NCBI RefSeq assembly: GCF_019278525.1 | Contig: NZ_CP058986.1 | Span: forward strand, 1,646,001 to 1,710,000 | Length of the DNA stretch: 64,000 bases | Direction of reading: 5' to 3' | From: Polaribacter sp. HaHaR_3_91 | Lineage (GTDB): Bacteria; Bacteroidota; Bacteroidia; Flavobacteriales; Flavobacteriaceae | Shown: piece after piece, positions 56,759 to 64,000 of the stretch | Numbering within the stretch: the stretch's first letter is position 1 | Layout: every line of letters begins with the position of its first letter | Made by a program: the position numbers and the translations under genes | Notes under the pieces: model-generated | The model's database searches: none | Told to the model about the DNA's origin: nothing | Seen by the model: only the letters and a program-made list of their open reading frames with translations

Positions 56759-56773
56759 TATCTTTGTTTTTTT
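56738..56773 (+). promoter_or_regulatory. promoter region with tandem ATCTTTGTTTTTTT
   Basis: ATCTTTGTTTTTTT occurs at 56738-56751 and 56760-56773, 22 bases (two helical turns) apart. The second copy contains TATCTTTG (56759-56766), a TAnnTTTG element, so transcription of the polysaccharide operon may start near 56773 with a leader of about 128 bases. Confidence 0.45.
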
Positions 56774-56900
56774 GTAAAAAAGCAATATTTATTAAGTAAT
56801 TGTTGTTTAATGTTGGTAAACGTAGTATTATTCGTATTGTTGTGCTATATTTATTGAATATTTAATTTTAATAAAAACAAGACTTATACCCTTAAAAAGT

Positions 56901-58208
56901 TTGGAAAAAGAGAAACTAAAAATAAAAGAATTACAAAAAGAACTATGGAAAATTGGTAATACAATATTTTGGAGTTTAAATGCTGTAATTTTATTAACAA
57001 TTATTTTAGATGTCATTATTTTAAGTAAGAATTGGTTAGATTTTGTTCTGTTAAAATTATTTCTTCTTTTTTCTTTCTATTTTACGTACAATGTTTTCAA
57101 AAAAAAACATGCGACACCTAATATTTTAATTCATTTAGTATTATTCAGTTTTAATTTTTTATCATTAATTTCTATTTCTTATTCTGGTATAGGTAATAGA
57201 ATTGTATATACTTCTTTACTTATCGTTTTATTTGTTGCTTTTAATACCATTGTTTTATGGTCTATTGTAAATAGTTTCATTCAGTATTTATTGGTTATAG
57301 TAACCTTTATAATATTGGTGTTAATGAATGTTATAACAGAACCTCTTCAAATATTAAGAGAAGGCGGGTATCTTTTTTTATCATTAGGTTTTATTAGTTT
57401 TTTCTTTCCAAAAATCAGAAAAAAAGCATTAATAGAAAGAATAGATATAGGAGTTAGAGCAGATGAAAGAATTAATTATTTAGGCGGAGAATTGTCTGAA
57501 GTTAATGCTAATTACGCATTATTACAAAAGAAGGTTTTAAAGAAAGAAAATGAATCTAAATTTCTTTTTCAGCAGATTAGTAGTGATTTAAACGACCTTA
57601 GTGAAACTTTAATAGGAGTTGAAGATAGTTGTTCTGAAAAAGAAAAGAAAGATTTAGATGCTTTAATACAGAATCTAAGAAATCAAAGTTCTATTTATTT
57701 TAAACCGATTAATATAAATACTGTAGATAAAAATTATGCAACAGATACAATAGATGTAAAACAAGTTTATATAGAGATTTTTAAATCATTTGAAAATAAA
57801 ATTAAAGAAAAAAATATTACAGGTATAGATAACTATCCAGCAACTAATACATTAATTCTTGGTAATGAAAAAGTCTTTAAAACTATATTATATAATATTT
57901 TAAATTTTATGGTTACTTTTTCTAACGAGAATGATAAAATAGAAGTAACTATAGGTAACAGAAAAGACGAGACCATATTTAGTGTGTCTAATAAAACTGC
58001 AGGAATAGATACAGCCGAAATAGAATCTTATTTTAGAGATTTAGAGTTTGTTAATTACGACTATAAGAAGCATAGCGATAGTTTAAAGATAGGGTTAAGA
58101 ATTTCTAAACAATTAACAGAAAAAATGAAAGGGTATTTTAGTTACGTTTCTTCAGTAAAAATGGGGTTTGAACTTAAAGTGCAATTTAAAACATATAAAC
58201 AAAAGTAA
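56901..58208 (+). CDS. membrane histidine-kinase-like pseudokinase
   Basis: A 435-aa protein with six membrane helices (about 20-42, 45-66, 72-95, 99-123, 125-146, 155-172), a coiled coil (about 185-260) and a C-terminal ATPase-like domain (about 285-432). The dimerisation helix reads ISSDL (226-230) where kinases have SHDL, so the phosphate-accepting His is Ser228. The N-box (ILYNILNFMVTFS) lacks the second Asn, the G1 box is SNKTAG and the G2 box LKIGL. It therefore looks catalytically dead. TTG start at 56901. It abuts the BcsB-like gene with no gap. Confidence 0.72.
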   Translation: MEKEKLKIKELQKELWKIGNTIFWSLNAVILLTIILDVIILSKNWLDFVLLKLFLLFSFYFTYNVFKKKHATPNILIHLVLFSFNFLSLISISYSGIGNRIVYTSLLIVLFVAFNTIVLWSIVNSFIQYLLVIVTFIILVLMNVITEPLQILREGGYLFLSLGFISFFFPKIRKKALIERIDIGVRADERINYLGGELSEVNANYALLQKKVLKKENESKFLFQQISSDLNDLSETLIGVEDSCSEKEKKDLDALIQNLRNQSSIYFKPININTVDKNYATDTIDVKQVYIEIFKSFENKIKEKNITGIDNYPATNTLILGNEKVFKTILYNILNFMVTFSNENDKIEVTIGNRKDETIFSVSNKTAGIDTAEIESYFRDLEFVNYDYKKHSDSLKIGLRISKQLTEKMKGYFSYVSSVKMGFELKVQFKTYKQK

Positions 58209-60266
58209 GTGATGATGAGAAAATATTATTTTATTGTATTGGCAATCTTGTTAGGTATACATACAAAAGGATTTAGTCAAATAATTGAGCACTTTAATGA
58301 GTATGATTATAATGATGAAATTACTATTAATGGAGCAAAAGGGATGCAAGATATTTATATACCTATTAATGAGGATATAGATAATTTAAACAGTTATGTA
58401 AACTTAGAATTTGCGAGCTCTAGTGTTATAGATTTTAACAATAGTCATATTTCGGTATTATTAGCAGATACTCCAATAGAAACACGTTTTCTTAAAAATC
58501 AGAATCAGTTAATTAGTTTTAAAATACCTGTCAAAAAAAAGTATATAGTTTCTGGTTTTATAAAACTTACTGTTAAAACCAATTTAAAAATAGGTGCAGA
58601 AACATGTGAAATATATTCTGAAGGTGGCTTTTGGGTTAAATTAACAGAAAACTCTTTTTTCTCTTATAAAATTCTACCAACAAAGAAAACACTTGTAGAA
58701 AAAACAATTAGTTATACTGTACCAGATATTAAGTATGTTGTTTTATCAGAAAAAAATAACATTGAAGATATAAAATATGCAGCTTACATTAAGTTTTATT
58801 TAAAGAGAGTTTACGGTTTAGATATTAAAGTTAAAAATATTAAAGAGTTTGATAATAGCGTTATAAGTAATGCAATTATATTAATGCCTTTTGATCATTT
58901 AAGTGAAAAAATAACAAAAGAGTTACCAAACTTTAAAGACAAAGACGCAGGTTTAATTAGTGTATATAGAGATCAAAATAAAGACTCAATTAGTTTAGAA
59001 GTTAGTCAAGGACAAAATATTGTGGTTACCGGAAAAACAGCATTAGGTTTTGGTAAAGCTGCACACTATTTGCTGCAAAAGCATTTATTAAACTCTTCTT
59101 ATGTAGATTATGTTTTTGTAAGAAAACAAGCAAAATTACTAGATATACCAAAAAGGAAAGATTATGAGCCTATCTATTTTAAAGAGTTAGGTGCCCAAAA
59201 CAATGTTTTAAAAGGAATTGGATATATACAATCTAATATTGCTATGCCAAGGTCTAATTTTGGGTCTAATGTAAAAAAAATGGATGTAAAGATAAATGGA
59301 AAATACAGACCTTTAGCAGATGGAGAGCAAGGCTACTTTAACCTTTATTTTAATGATAATTTTTTAAGTTCTTATAAATTAAACGCTACAGGAAATTTAG
59401 ATATAGAGTTTGATTTTGATGATATTGTTATGCAACAAGAAAATAACTTTAAGTACGAGTTTTATTTTGTGCCAAAAGGAGGTTTGTGTGGAACAACAGA
59501 AGCTAAATTTTATGGGCAAATAGATATTGTAAACTCTTATTTTAAACCTATTGGTTACGAGAATTCTTCTTCATTATCATTTTTTAGATTTCCAGAAAAC
59601 TTTCAATCTAAACCTTTAACAGTTTATACAGATTTAGAAGCAGATGATAAATTAATTGCTCCAATATCTGAGTTAATTGATATTATTAATCCAGGAGAAG
59701 CAGGTTTGTCTGGTTTTATTTATCCGGCAATTAAACATGCAAGTTTAAAAGAGATCGAAAAAGACTTAGCAACTTCTAAAATTATTATTAGTTCTAATAG
59801 GGATAAGTTTTCAGACTTTTTTGGAGCATCTACATTTATAAAATTTAAAGATAATACAGTAGAATATAAATCAGAAGAAATCAATCCTTTCTTTAATGTA
59901 GAGTATGAAAAAAGTATGGGGTTCAATCAGCTTTTTTATCATAAAGAAATTCCAATAATGTTGGTTAATGTTCCTGAAGACTATAAAGAAAGTACGTTAT
60001 TGTCATTAGTTTCTAATATTAGAGAACAAACGATCTCAAATACAGGAAATGTAATTGTTTCTGATAATGAAAATTCTTACTTTTTTGATTTAAGATTGGT
60101 AAATGAGAATCATGATAAAAATTATATCAACTATTTGTTAGATGATTTCTGGGGAAAATATAGACTATTTATTGTTTCTGTATTGTTAATTTTAGGAATA
60201 TTGGTCTTGGTGTTTATTTTTCAAAAATCTAAAGAGTCTAAAGCAAAAATTAAAAATGAAAATTAA
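58209..60266 (+). CDS. BcsB-like periplasmic polysaccharide-synthase subunit
   Basis: A 685-aa protein with a signal peptide (cleavage about residue 24), a long beta-rich periplasmic part and a C-terminal membrane helix (about 655-676, LFIVSVLLILGILVLVFIF) followed by a basic tail. This matches BcsB, whose carbohydrate-binding and flavodoxin-like domains alternate; ISNAIILMPFDHL and SKIIISSNRDKF are consistent with the two flavodoxin-like parts, and CGTTEAKFYGQI with the second binding domain. It would pair with the glycosyltransferase at 61089. Similarity is architectural, not confirmed by search. Confidence 0.7.
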   Translation: MMMRKYYFIVLAILLGIHTKGFSQIIEHFNEYDYNDEITINGAKGMQDIYIPINEDIDNLNSYVNLEFASSSVIDFNNSHISVLLADTPIETRFLKNQNQLISFKIPVKKKYIVSGFIKLTVKTNLKIGAETCEIYSEGGFWVKLTENSFFSYKILPTKKTLVEKTISYTVPDIKYVVLSEKNNIEDIKYAAYIKFYLKRVYGLDIKVKNIKEFDNSVISNAIILMPFDHLSEKITKELPNFKDKDAGLISVYRDQNKDSISLEVSQGQNIVVTGKTALGFGKAAHYLLQKHLLNSSYVDYVFVRKQAKLLDIPKRKDYEPIYFKELGAQNNVLKGIGYIQSNIAMPRSNFGSNVKKMDVKINGKYRPLADGEQGYFNLYFNDNFLSSYKLNATGNLDIEFDFDDIVMQQENNFKYEFYFVPKGGLCGTTEAKFYGQIDIVNSYFKPIGYENSSSLSFFRFPENFQSKPLTVYTDLEADDKLIAPISELIDIINPGEAGLSGFIYPAIKHASLKEIEKDLATSKIIISSNRDKFSDFFGASTFIKFKDNTVEYKSEEINPFFNVEYEKSMGFNQLFYHKEIPIMLVNVPEDYKESTLLSLVSNIREQTISNTGNVIVSDNENSYFFDLRLVNENHDKNYINYLLDDFWGKYRLFIVSVLLILGILVLVFIFQKSKESKAKIKNEN

Positions 60267-61083
60267 GTTTCTTATTCTTTTTTTATTATTGAATACATGC
60301 ATATGCTATTCTCAAAACCCATGGCTACAAGGTAAAGGAGACGTATTGTTGTCTCCTTCTGTAACTCATTATTATACAGATACCAATAGTGATAATAGTA
60401 GTAATAAGTCAGACTTTAGTAATAATGGTTTTTATGAAAACTATGTTTATAAACTATATTTTTCTACATCATTAATTAGTAATAAATTAAGTTTAATAGG
60501 AAACATACCATACATTAAAAGTACCTATGGAGATGATTCTACTTTAGATAACAATAACGAATTAGGTGATGTGGAATTAGGTGTAAAAATGCATTTAAAA
60601 AAGATTGGTGAATATCATTATTTAATGGGATCATTAACAACGATAATACCAATGTATAGTAACGATGTTGGGCCATTTGTTGGTTTCGATAAATTTGGAA
60701 CCGAATTAAAGGTTAATATTTCTGGAAACTCTAAATGGATGGGAATTAATGATAACTTTCATCAATTAGAATTTGGTATTAAAAAGTTTTTTGATGGAGG
60801 ACCTTATCAATTTAAACTTTATGGATCACAAGCTTATAGACTTACAGATAAGTTTCTTGTAATGGGAGACGTAGAAGTACTACTTTCTAGAGGTGATGAT
60901 TTTACTGTTTCTCAAGAAAATATTAGAATAACACCAGATTTTGATATCTTAAAAACAACCTTAAATTTTGGGTATGAATTTTCTCCTAATTTTGCTTTAT
61001 ATGCAGGTGGTTTTAGTGATTTATGGAATAGAAATATTTCTGTAGGTAAAGGTTGGCAAATATTTAGTGTCATAAAACTTTAA
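60256..61083 (+). CDS. outer-membrane beta-barrel protein
   Basis: A 275-aa protein with a signal peptide (cleavage after about residue 19) and alternating strands ending in an aromatic/hydrophobic residue (WQIFSVIKL), typical of outer-membrane barrels. The pattern LSLIGNIPYIKS, GDVELGVKMHLKKIG and LNFGYEFSPNFALYAGGFSD resembles the transporter/MetA-like barrel family. It overlaps the BcsB-like gene by 11 bases. It may provide the outer-membrane exit of the polymer in place of BcsC, by inference from position. No TPR region is present. Confidence 0.7.
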   Translation: MKIKFLILFLLLNTCICYSQNPWLQGKGDVLLSPSVTHYYTDTNSDNSSNKSDFSNNGFYENYVYKLYFSTSLISNKLSLIGNIPYIKSTYGDDSTLDNNNELGDVELGVKMHLKKIGEYHYLMGSLTTIIPMYSNDVGPFVGFDKFGTELKVNISGNSKWMGINDNFHQLEFGIKKFFDGGPYQFKLYGSQAYRLTDKFLVMGDVEVLLSRGDDFTVSQENIRITPDFDILKTTLNFGYEFSPNFALYAGGFSDLWNRNISVGKGWQIFSVIKL

Positions 61084-61088
61084 GCGTT

Positions 61089-62939
61089 ATGAGAAGTTTT
61101 AATATAGACCTTCATAGAAAAGAGCTGTTTGTAGAGAGTGAATTGCTTTCTAATAAGCAAGTTTCTGAAATTGAAAGATTTAAAGTTAAATTAAATAAGT
61201 CATTTCTTAAAATAGCACTTAACCACGGGTTTATATCACGTTTTCATTATAATAAAGTAATCGTAGGCTTAGAGCTTCCAACTTATAATATAAACTGTGA
61301 TGAAATAGAGGAATACAAATCTTTTTCTGATACTCACGAACGATTCAATTTATTTTTAAACACATTAATTTTTCCAATAGAGCACAATAATAAAGTTGCT
61401 TTTGTGGTGGCAGATCCATCAGATCTTAATAACATTAGATTAGTAGAAGAAGAGTTGCAAGTAACTGTTTCAGAGATTTTTGTAACCAATGAGTTAGATT
61501 TAAATAAAGCGTTACATTTAAAGTATGGAGGTGAGACTTTACATAAATCCGTTTTTAATTTATATGAAAAAGACCCTGATAGTTGTGCTATAGAAACTTT
61601 TACTTTTAAGCAGGTTATAGCATTAGGAGTGCTCTTTTTTATCTTTTTAATTTTTTTATATTTTAACTTTGTAGATACATTAATTGGAACAAATTTAGTA
61701 TTAAATTTATTTTTGCTATTCTCTATTCTTTTTAAGTTTATGCTTACTATTCATGGCTCTAAAACAGAGCTAGAAAGCAAAGTAAGTAAAGAAGAAATAG
61801 AATTAATTACAGATGAAGAGTTACCTATATATACAATTCATTTACCGGTGTTTAAAGAATCTGAAGTGATTCAGAAATTAGTGTGGAACTTAAATAACCT
61901 TGATTATCCGATAGAAAAATTAGATGCAAAATTGTTAATTGAGTCAGATGATGAGATGACATACAATGCAATTAGAGAGATGAAATTCCCTACTAATTTC
62001 GAACCTATTATAATTCCTTATGCACAACCTAAAACAAAACCAAAAGCATGTAACTATGGGCTGTATTTTTCTAAAGGAAAATATTTAACTATATACGATG
62101 CAGAGGATATACCAGATAGTGATCAATTAAAACAAACGTATAAATTATTTCAGAAACTACCAGAAGATTATATAGCCATACAATGTGCTTTAAACTATTT
62201 TAATAAGAGTGAAAACTTTTTAACGAAGATGTTTACGTTAGAGTACTCTTATTGGTTTGATTATATGCTTCCTGGGTTAGATAGTCTTAGAATTCCGATT
62301 CCGTTAGGCGGTACAAGTAATCATTTTAAGTTTGATAAATTAATGGAACTTGGTGGATGGGATGGTTTTAATGTAACAGAAGATGCAGATTTAGGGTTAC
62401 GTTGTTATGCTAAAGATTATAAAATTACAGTTTTAGATTCTACTACTTATGAAGAAGCAAATAACGAGTTTTTTAATTGGATAAGACAACGCTCTAGATG
62501 GATTAAAGGATACATGCAAACCTATTTGGTTCACATGAGAAATCCTATAAAGTTGTACAAATCTATTGGGACTAGAGGTTTTTTTGGATTTCAGTTTTTT
62601 ATTGGAGGAACGGTATTTACTTTCTTAAGTTATCCTATTTTATTACTTTTTCTATTGATTTATATATGTTTTAAAAGTAAGTGGATAGAGTTGTTGTTTC
62701 CAGATTGGTTAATTATTATTTCTTTAGTTAACTTTACTTTAGGGAACTTAATTATGATTTATACCAATATGATTGCTATTTTTAAAAGAAGATCATACTC
62801 ATTAATAATATACGCTTTAGCAAACCCTGTTTATTGGTTAATGCATTCTATCTCTGCATACAAAGGGTTACATCAATTAATAACCAAACCTTTTTATTGG
62901 GAAAAAACCAATCATGGTTTAACTAAAAAGAAGAATTAA
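61089..62939 (+). CDS. BcsA/XagB-like processive glycosyltransferase with GspE-N-like domain
   Basis: A 616-aa membrane glycosyltransferase of family 2. Residues 1-155 resemble the GspE/MshEN N-terminal domain (KVAFVVADPSDLNNIRLVEE and LDLNKALHLKYGGE). Two helices (about 173-225) follow, then the GT-A domain with DAED (337-340), TED (430-432) and QRSRW (467-471), the hallmarks of processive synthases. At least four more helices end the chain. There is no C-terminal PilZ domain. It starts 5 bases after the barrel gene. The polymer is unknown; XagB-type enzymes make a secreted polysaccharide. Confidence 0.85.
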   Translation: MRSFNIDLHRKELFVESELLSNKQVSEIERFKVKLNKSFLKIALNHGFISRFHYNKVIVGLELPTYNINCDEIEEYKSFSDTHERFNLFLNTLIFPIEHNNKVAFVVADPSDLNNIRLVEEELQVTVSEIFVTNELDLNKALHLKYGGETLHKSVFNLYEKDPDSCAIETFTFKQVIALGVLFFIFLIFLYFNFVDTLIGTNLVLNLFLLFSILFKFMLTIHGSKTELESKVSKEEIELITDEELPIYTIHLPVFKESEVIQKLVWNLNNLDYPIEKLDAKLLIESDDEMTYNAIREMKFPTNFEPIIIPYAQPKTKPKACNYGLYFSKGKYLTIYDAEDIPDSDQLKQTYKLFQKLPEDYIAIQCALNYFNKSENFLTKMFTLEYSYWFDYMLPGLDSLRIPIPLGGTSNHFKFDKLMELGGWDGFNVTEDADLGLRCYAKDYKITVLDSTTYEEANNEFFNWIRQRSRWIKGYMQTYLVHMRNPIKLYKSIGTRGFFGFQFFIGGTVFTFLSYPILLLFLLIYICFKSKWIELLFPDWLIIISLVNFTLGNLIMIYTNMIAIFKRRSYSLIIYALANPVYWLMHSISAYKGLHQLITKPFYWEKTNHGLTKKKN

Positions 62940-62948
62940 AAAAAAGGT

Positions 62949-64000
62949 ATGGATAAAATTAAGACAAAGAGTTCAACGCTATCTTTTTTTATAATATGGT
63001 TTGTTTACTTAGCTTTTTACAGTTTTGTAACAATGGTAATTCGTGAAGATGGATATTTAAATTTTGAACCTCTATTTATTACAAGCCATATAAATACATT
63101 GTTTGATAGTGGAGAGTTGGTTAAAAATTTCTTTTTATCTTATCCTTTGTTAACGAATGTGTTATCTTATCCTTTTTCTGTATTTAGCGCAGTAGATGCT
63201 CCTTTTTTTGCATCGATATTTTATACTTCATTGTTTACAACAATGGTAGTAACTATTGTAGGGAAAGAGAAAAATAAAGTAATTAAAGTACTTTTGTTTT
63301 TATATTTCTTATTTAGTCCAATAACATTTTATACAGCAACTTCTGGTACATCGTTGTATGCTTTTTACATCTTATATTTTTTAATTTTTTATTATCTATT
63401 TAATTACATTAAAAAATTTACAACGTATCACATAGCAATACTTAGTATTATTTTAAGTTTAGCAATATTTTTAGATTATAGAATTTTATGGATACTTCTT
63501 CTTCTAGTTTTTCATGTATTTGTTTTTAGTATATACGGAGTAAAAGGATTGTTATCTTCAAATGTTATTATTAAGTATATTAAAATTACACAACATAAAT
63601 CATTAAGAAGAAAGTTTAGAGGGCGTTTAGGATCTATGGTGTTTATTATTGGTTTTTTTCCTATAACAAGTTTATTATTGTATTTATTTATCAATTATTT
63701 AATGGGAGATGATTCTTTTTATTTTTATAATTCATTAGAAACTAGATGGAATGGTAATAGTTTTTTAAGCTTAATAGATTCAGATAGTATTACAAGTTTA
63801 AAGAATAAAGCAGTAAACGATTTTTCTTTTCTTTTTATAGTTGCTTTTATAGTACCTATTTATCTGTTTGAATTGATAAGTCATTACAAGAGAGGTCTAA
63901 AAGTCTTTATTTTATTATTAGTTCCGTTATTGTTATATGTTTTGGTAAGAGGTAGTCAAATTGACTATATGGGCTTATTTTATTATGTTATTATTATAGC
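62949..64000 (+). CDS. multi-pass membrane protein, 5' part (cut by window end)
   Basis: The frame stays open from ATG 62949 to the window edge, at least 350 residues, with about nine hydrophobic helices and short polar loops such as VIREDGYLNFEPLF near residue 30. It starts 9 bases after the glycosyltransferase stop, so it belongs to the same operon. The pattern recalls membrane-embedded GT-C or polymerase-like proteins, but no motif fixes this. Confidence 0.7.
   Translation, partial: MDKIKTKSSTLSFFIIWFVYLAFYSFVTMVIREDGYLNFEPLFITSHINTLFDSGELVKNFFLSYPLLTNVLSYPFSVFSAVDAPFFASIFYTSLFTTMVVTIVGKEKNKVIKVLLFLYFLFSPITFYTATSGTSLYAFYILYFLIFYYLFNYIKKFTTYHIAILSIILSLAIFLDYRILWILLLLVFHVFVFSIYGVKGLLSSNVIIKYIKITQHKSLRRKFRGRLGSMVFIIGFFPITSLLLYLFINYLMGDDSFYFYNSLETRWNGNSFLSLIDSDSITSLKNKAVNDFSFLFIVAFIVPIYLFELISHYKRGLKVFILLLVPLLLYVLVRGSQIDYMGLFYYVIII

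Overview
The window is a very AT-rich chromosomal segment of a Bacteroidota genome, almost certainly family Flavobacteriaceae (a marine Polaribacter/Tenacibaculum-like organism is my inference). The evidence is the gene content (a menaquinone cluster with a short MenE, a fused HemC-HemD, CapA/CapB-like sulfonolipid genes, a TPR-HTH regulator, small 'CCC motif' and DUF2752 membrane proteins), Bacteroidota-type promoters (TAnnTTTG), few Shine-Dalgarno sites, and flavobacterial interspersed hairpin repeats. I see no tRNA, rRNA, insertion sequence, prophage or CRISPR array.

Layout. 1-7861 (+): end of an Fe-S CCG protein, two bacterial PH-domain membrane proteins, then menA, an UPF0173 hydrolase, an SRPBCC protein, menC, a CPBP protease and menE. 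7862-10061: a candidate short RNA, a thioredoxin-like protein, a strong bidirectional terminator and an OmpA-type protein. 10172-16717 (-): Ppx/GppA, SixA-like phosphatase, PdxH, a flavoprotein, an aspartyl-protease lipoprotein, a decayed gene fragment and a sodium:solute symporter. 16870-20664: recR, a lipoprotein, hemJ, hemH, a 16-copy heptamer repeat and a SpoU/TrmH methyltransferase. 20713-31028: an AraC regulator facing the heme operon hemA-hemCD-hemB-hemL-hemE-tautomerase-EI24-membrane protein-hemF. With hemJ and hemH nearby this covers the route from glutamyl-tRNA to protoheme.

31165-47376: a TPR-HTH regulator, a second candidate short RNA behind a helically phased GTTAC box array, a large AsmA protein, small membrane proteins, YbaB, an S9 peptidase, a probable capnine (sulfonolipid) gene pair, a DEAD-box helicase, a thioredoxin-fold lipoprotein without a CXXC motif, and an ABC-F ATPase. 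47550-56352: divergent oxyR/dps, a PagL-like protein, 3-hydroxyacyl-CoA dehydrogenase, a Gfo/Idh/MocA oxidoreductase, pcm, a ModF-like twin ATPase, DUF2147, a KdsC-like phosphatase, a DUF2520 protein and a lone CheY receiver.

56901-64000 (+) is the most unusual region. It is a tight operon of a histidine-kinase-like pseudokinase, a BcsB-like periplasmic protein, an outer-membrane beta-barrel, a BcsA-like processive glycosyltransferase with an N-terminal GspE/MshEN-like domain, and a multi-pass membrane protein cut by the window edge. It looks like a synthase-dependent polysaccharide export system without PilZ or BcsC, possibly controlled through protein interaction rather than phosphotransfer.
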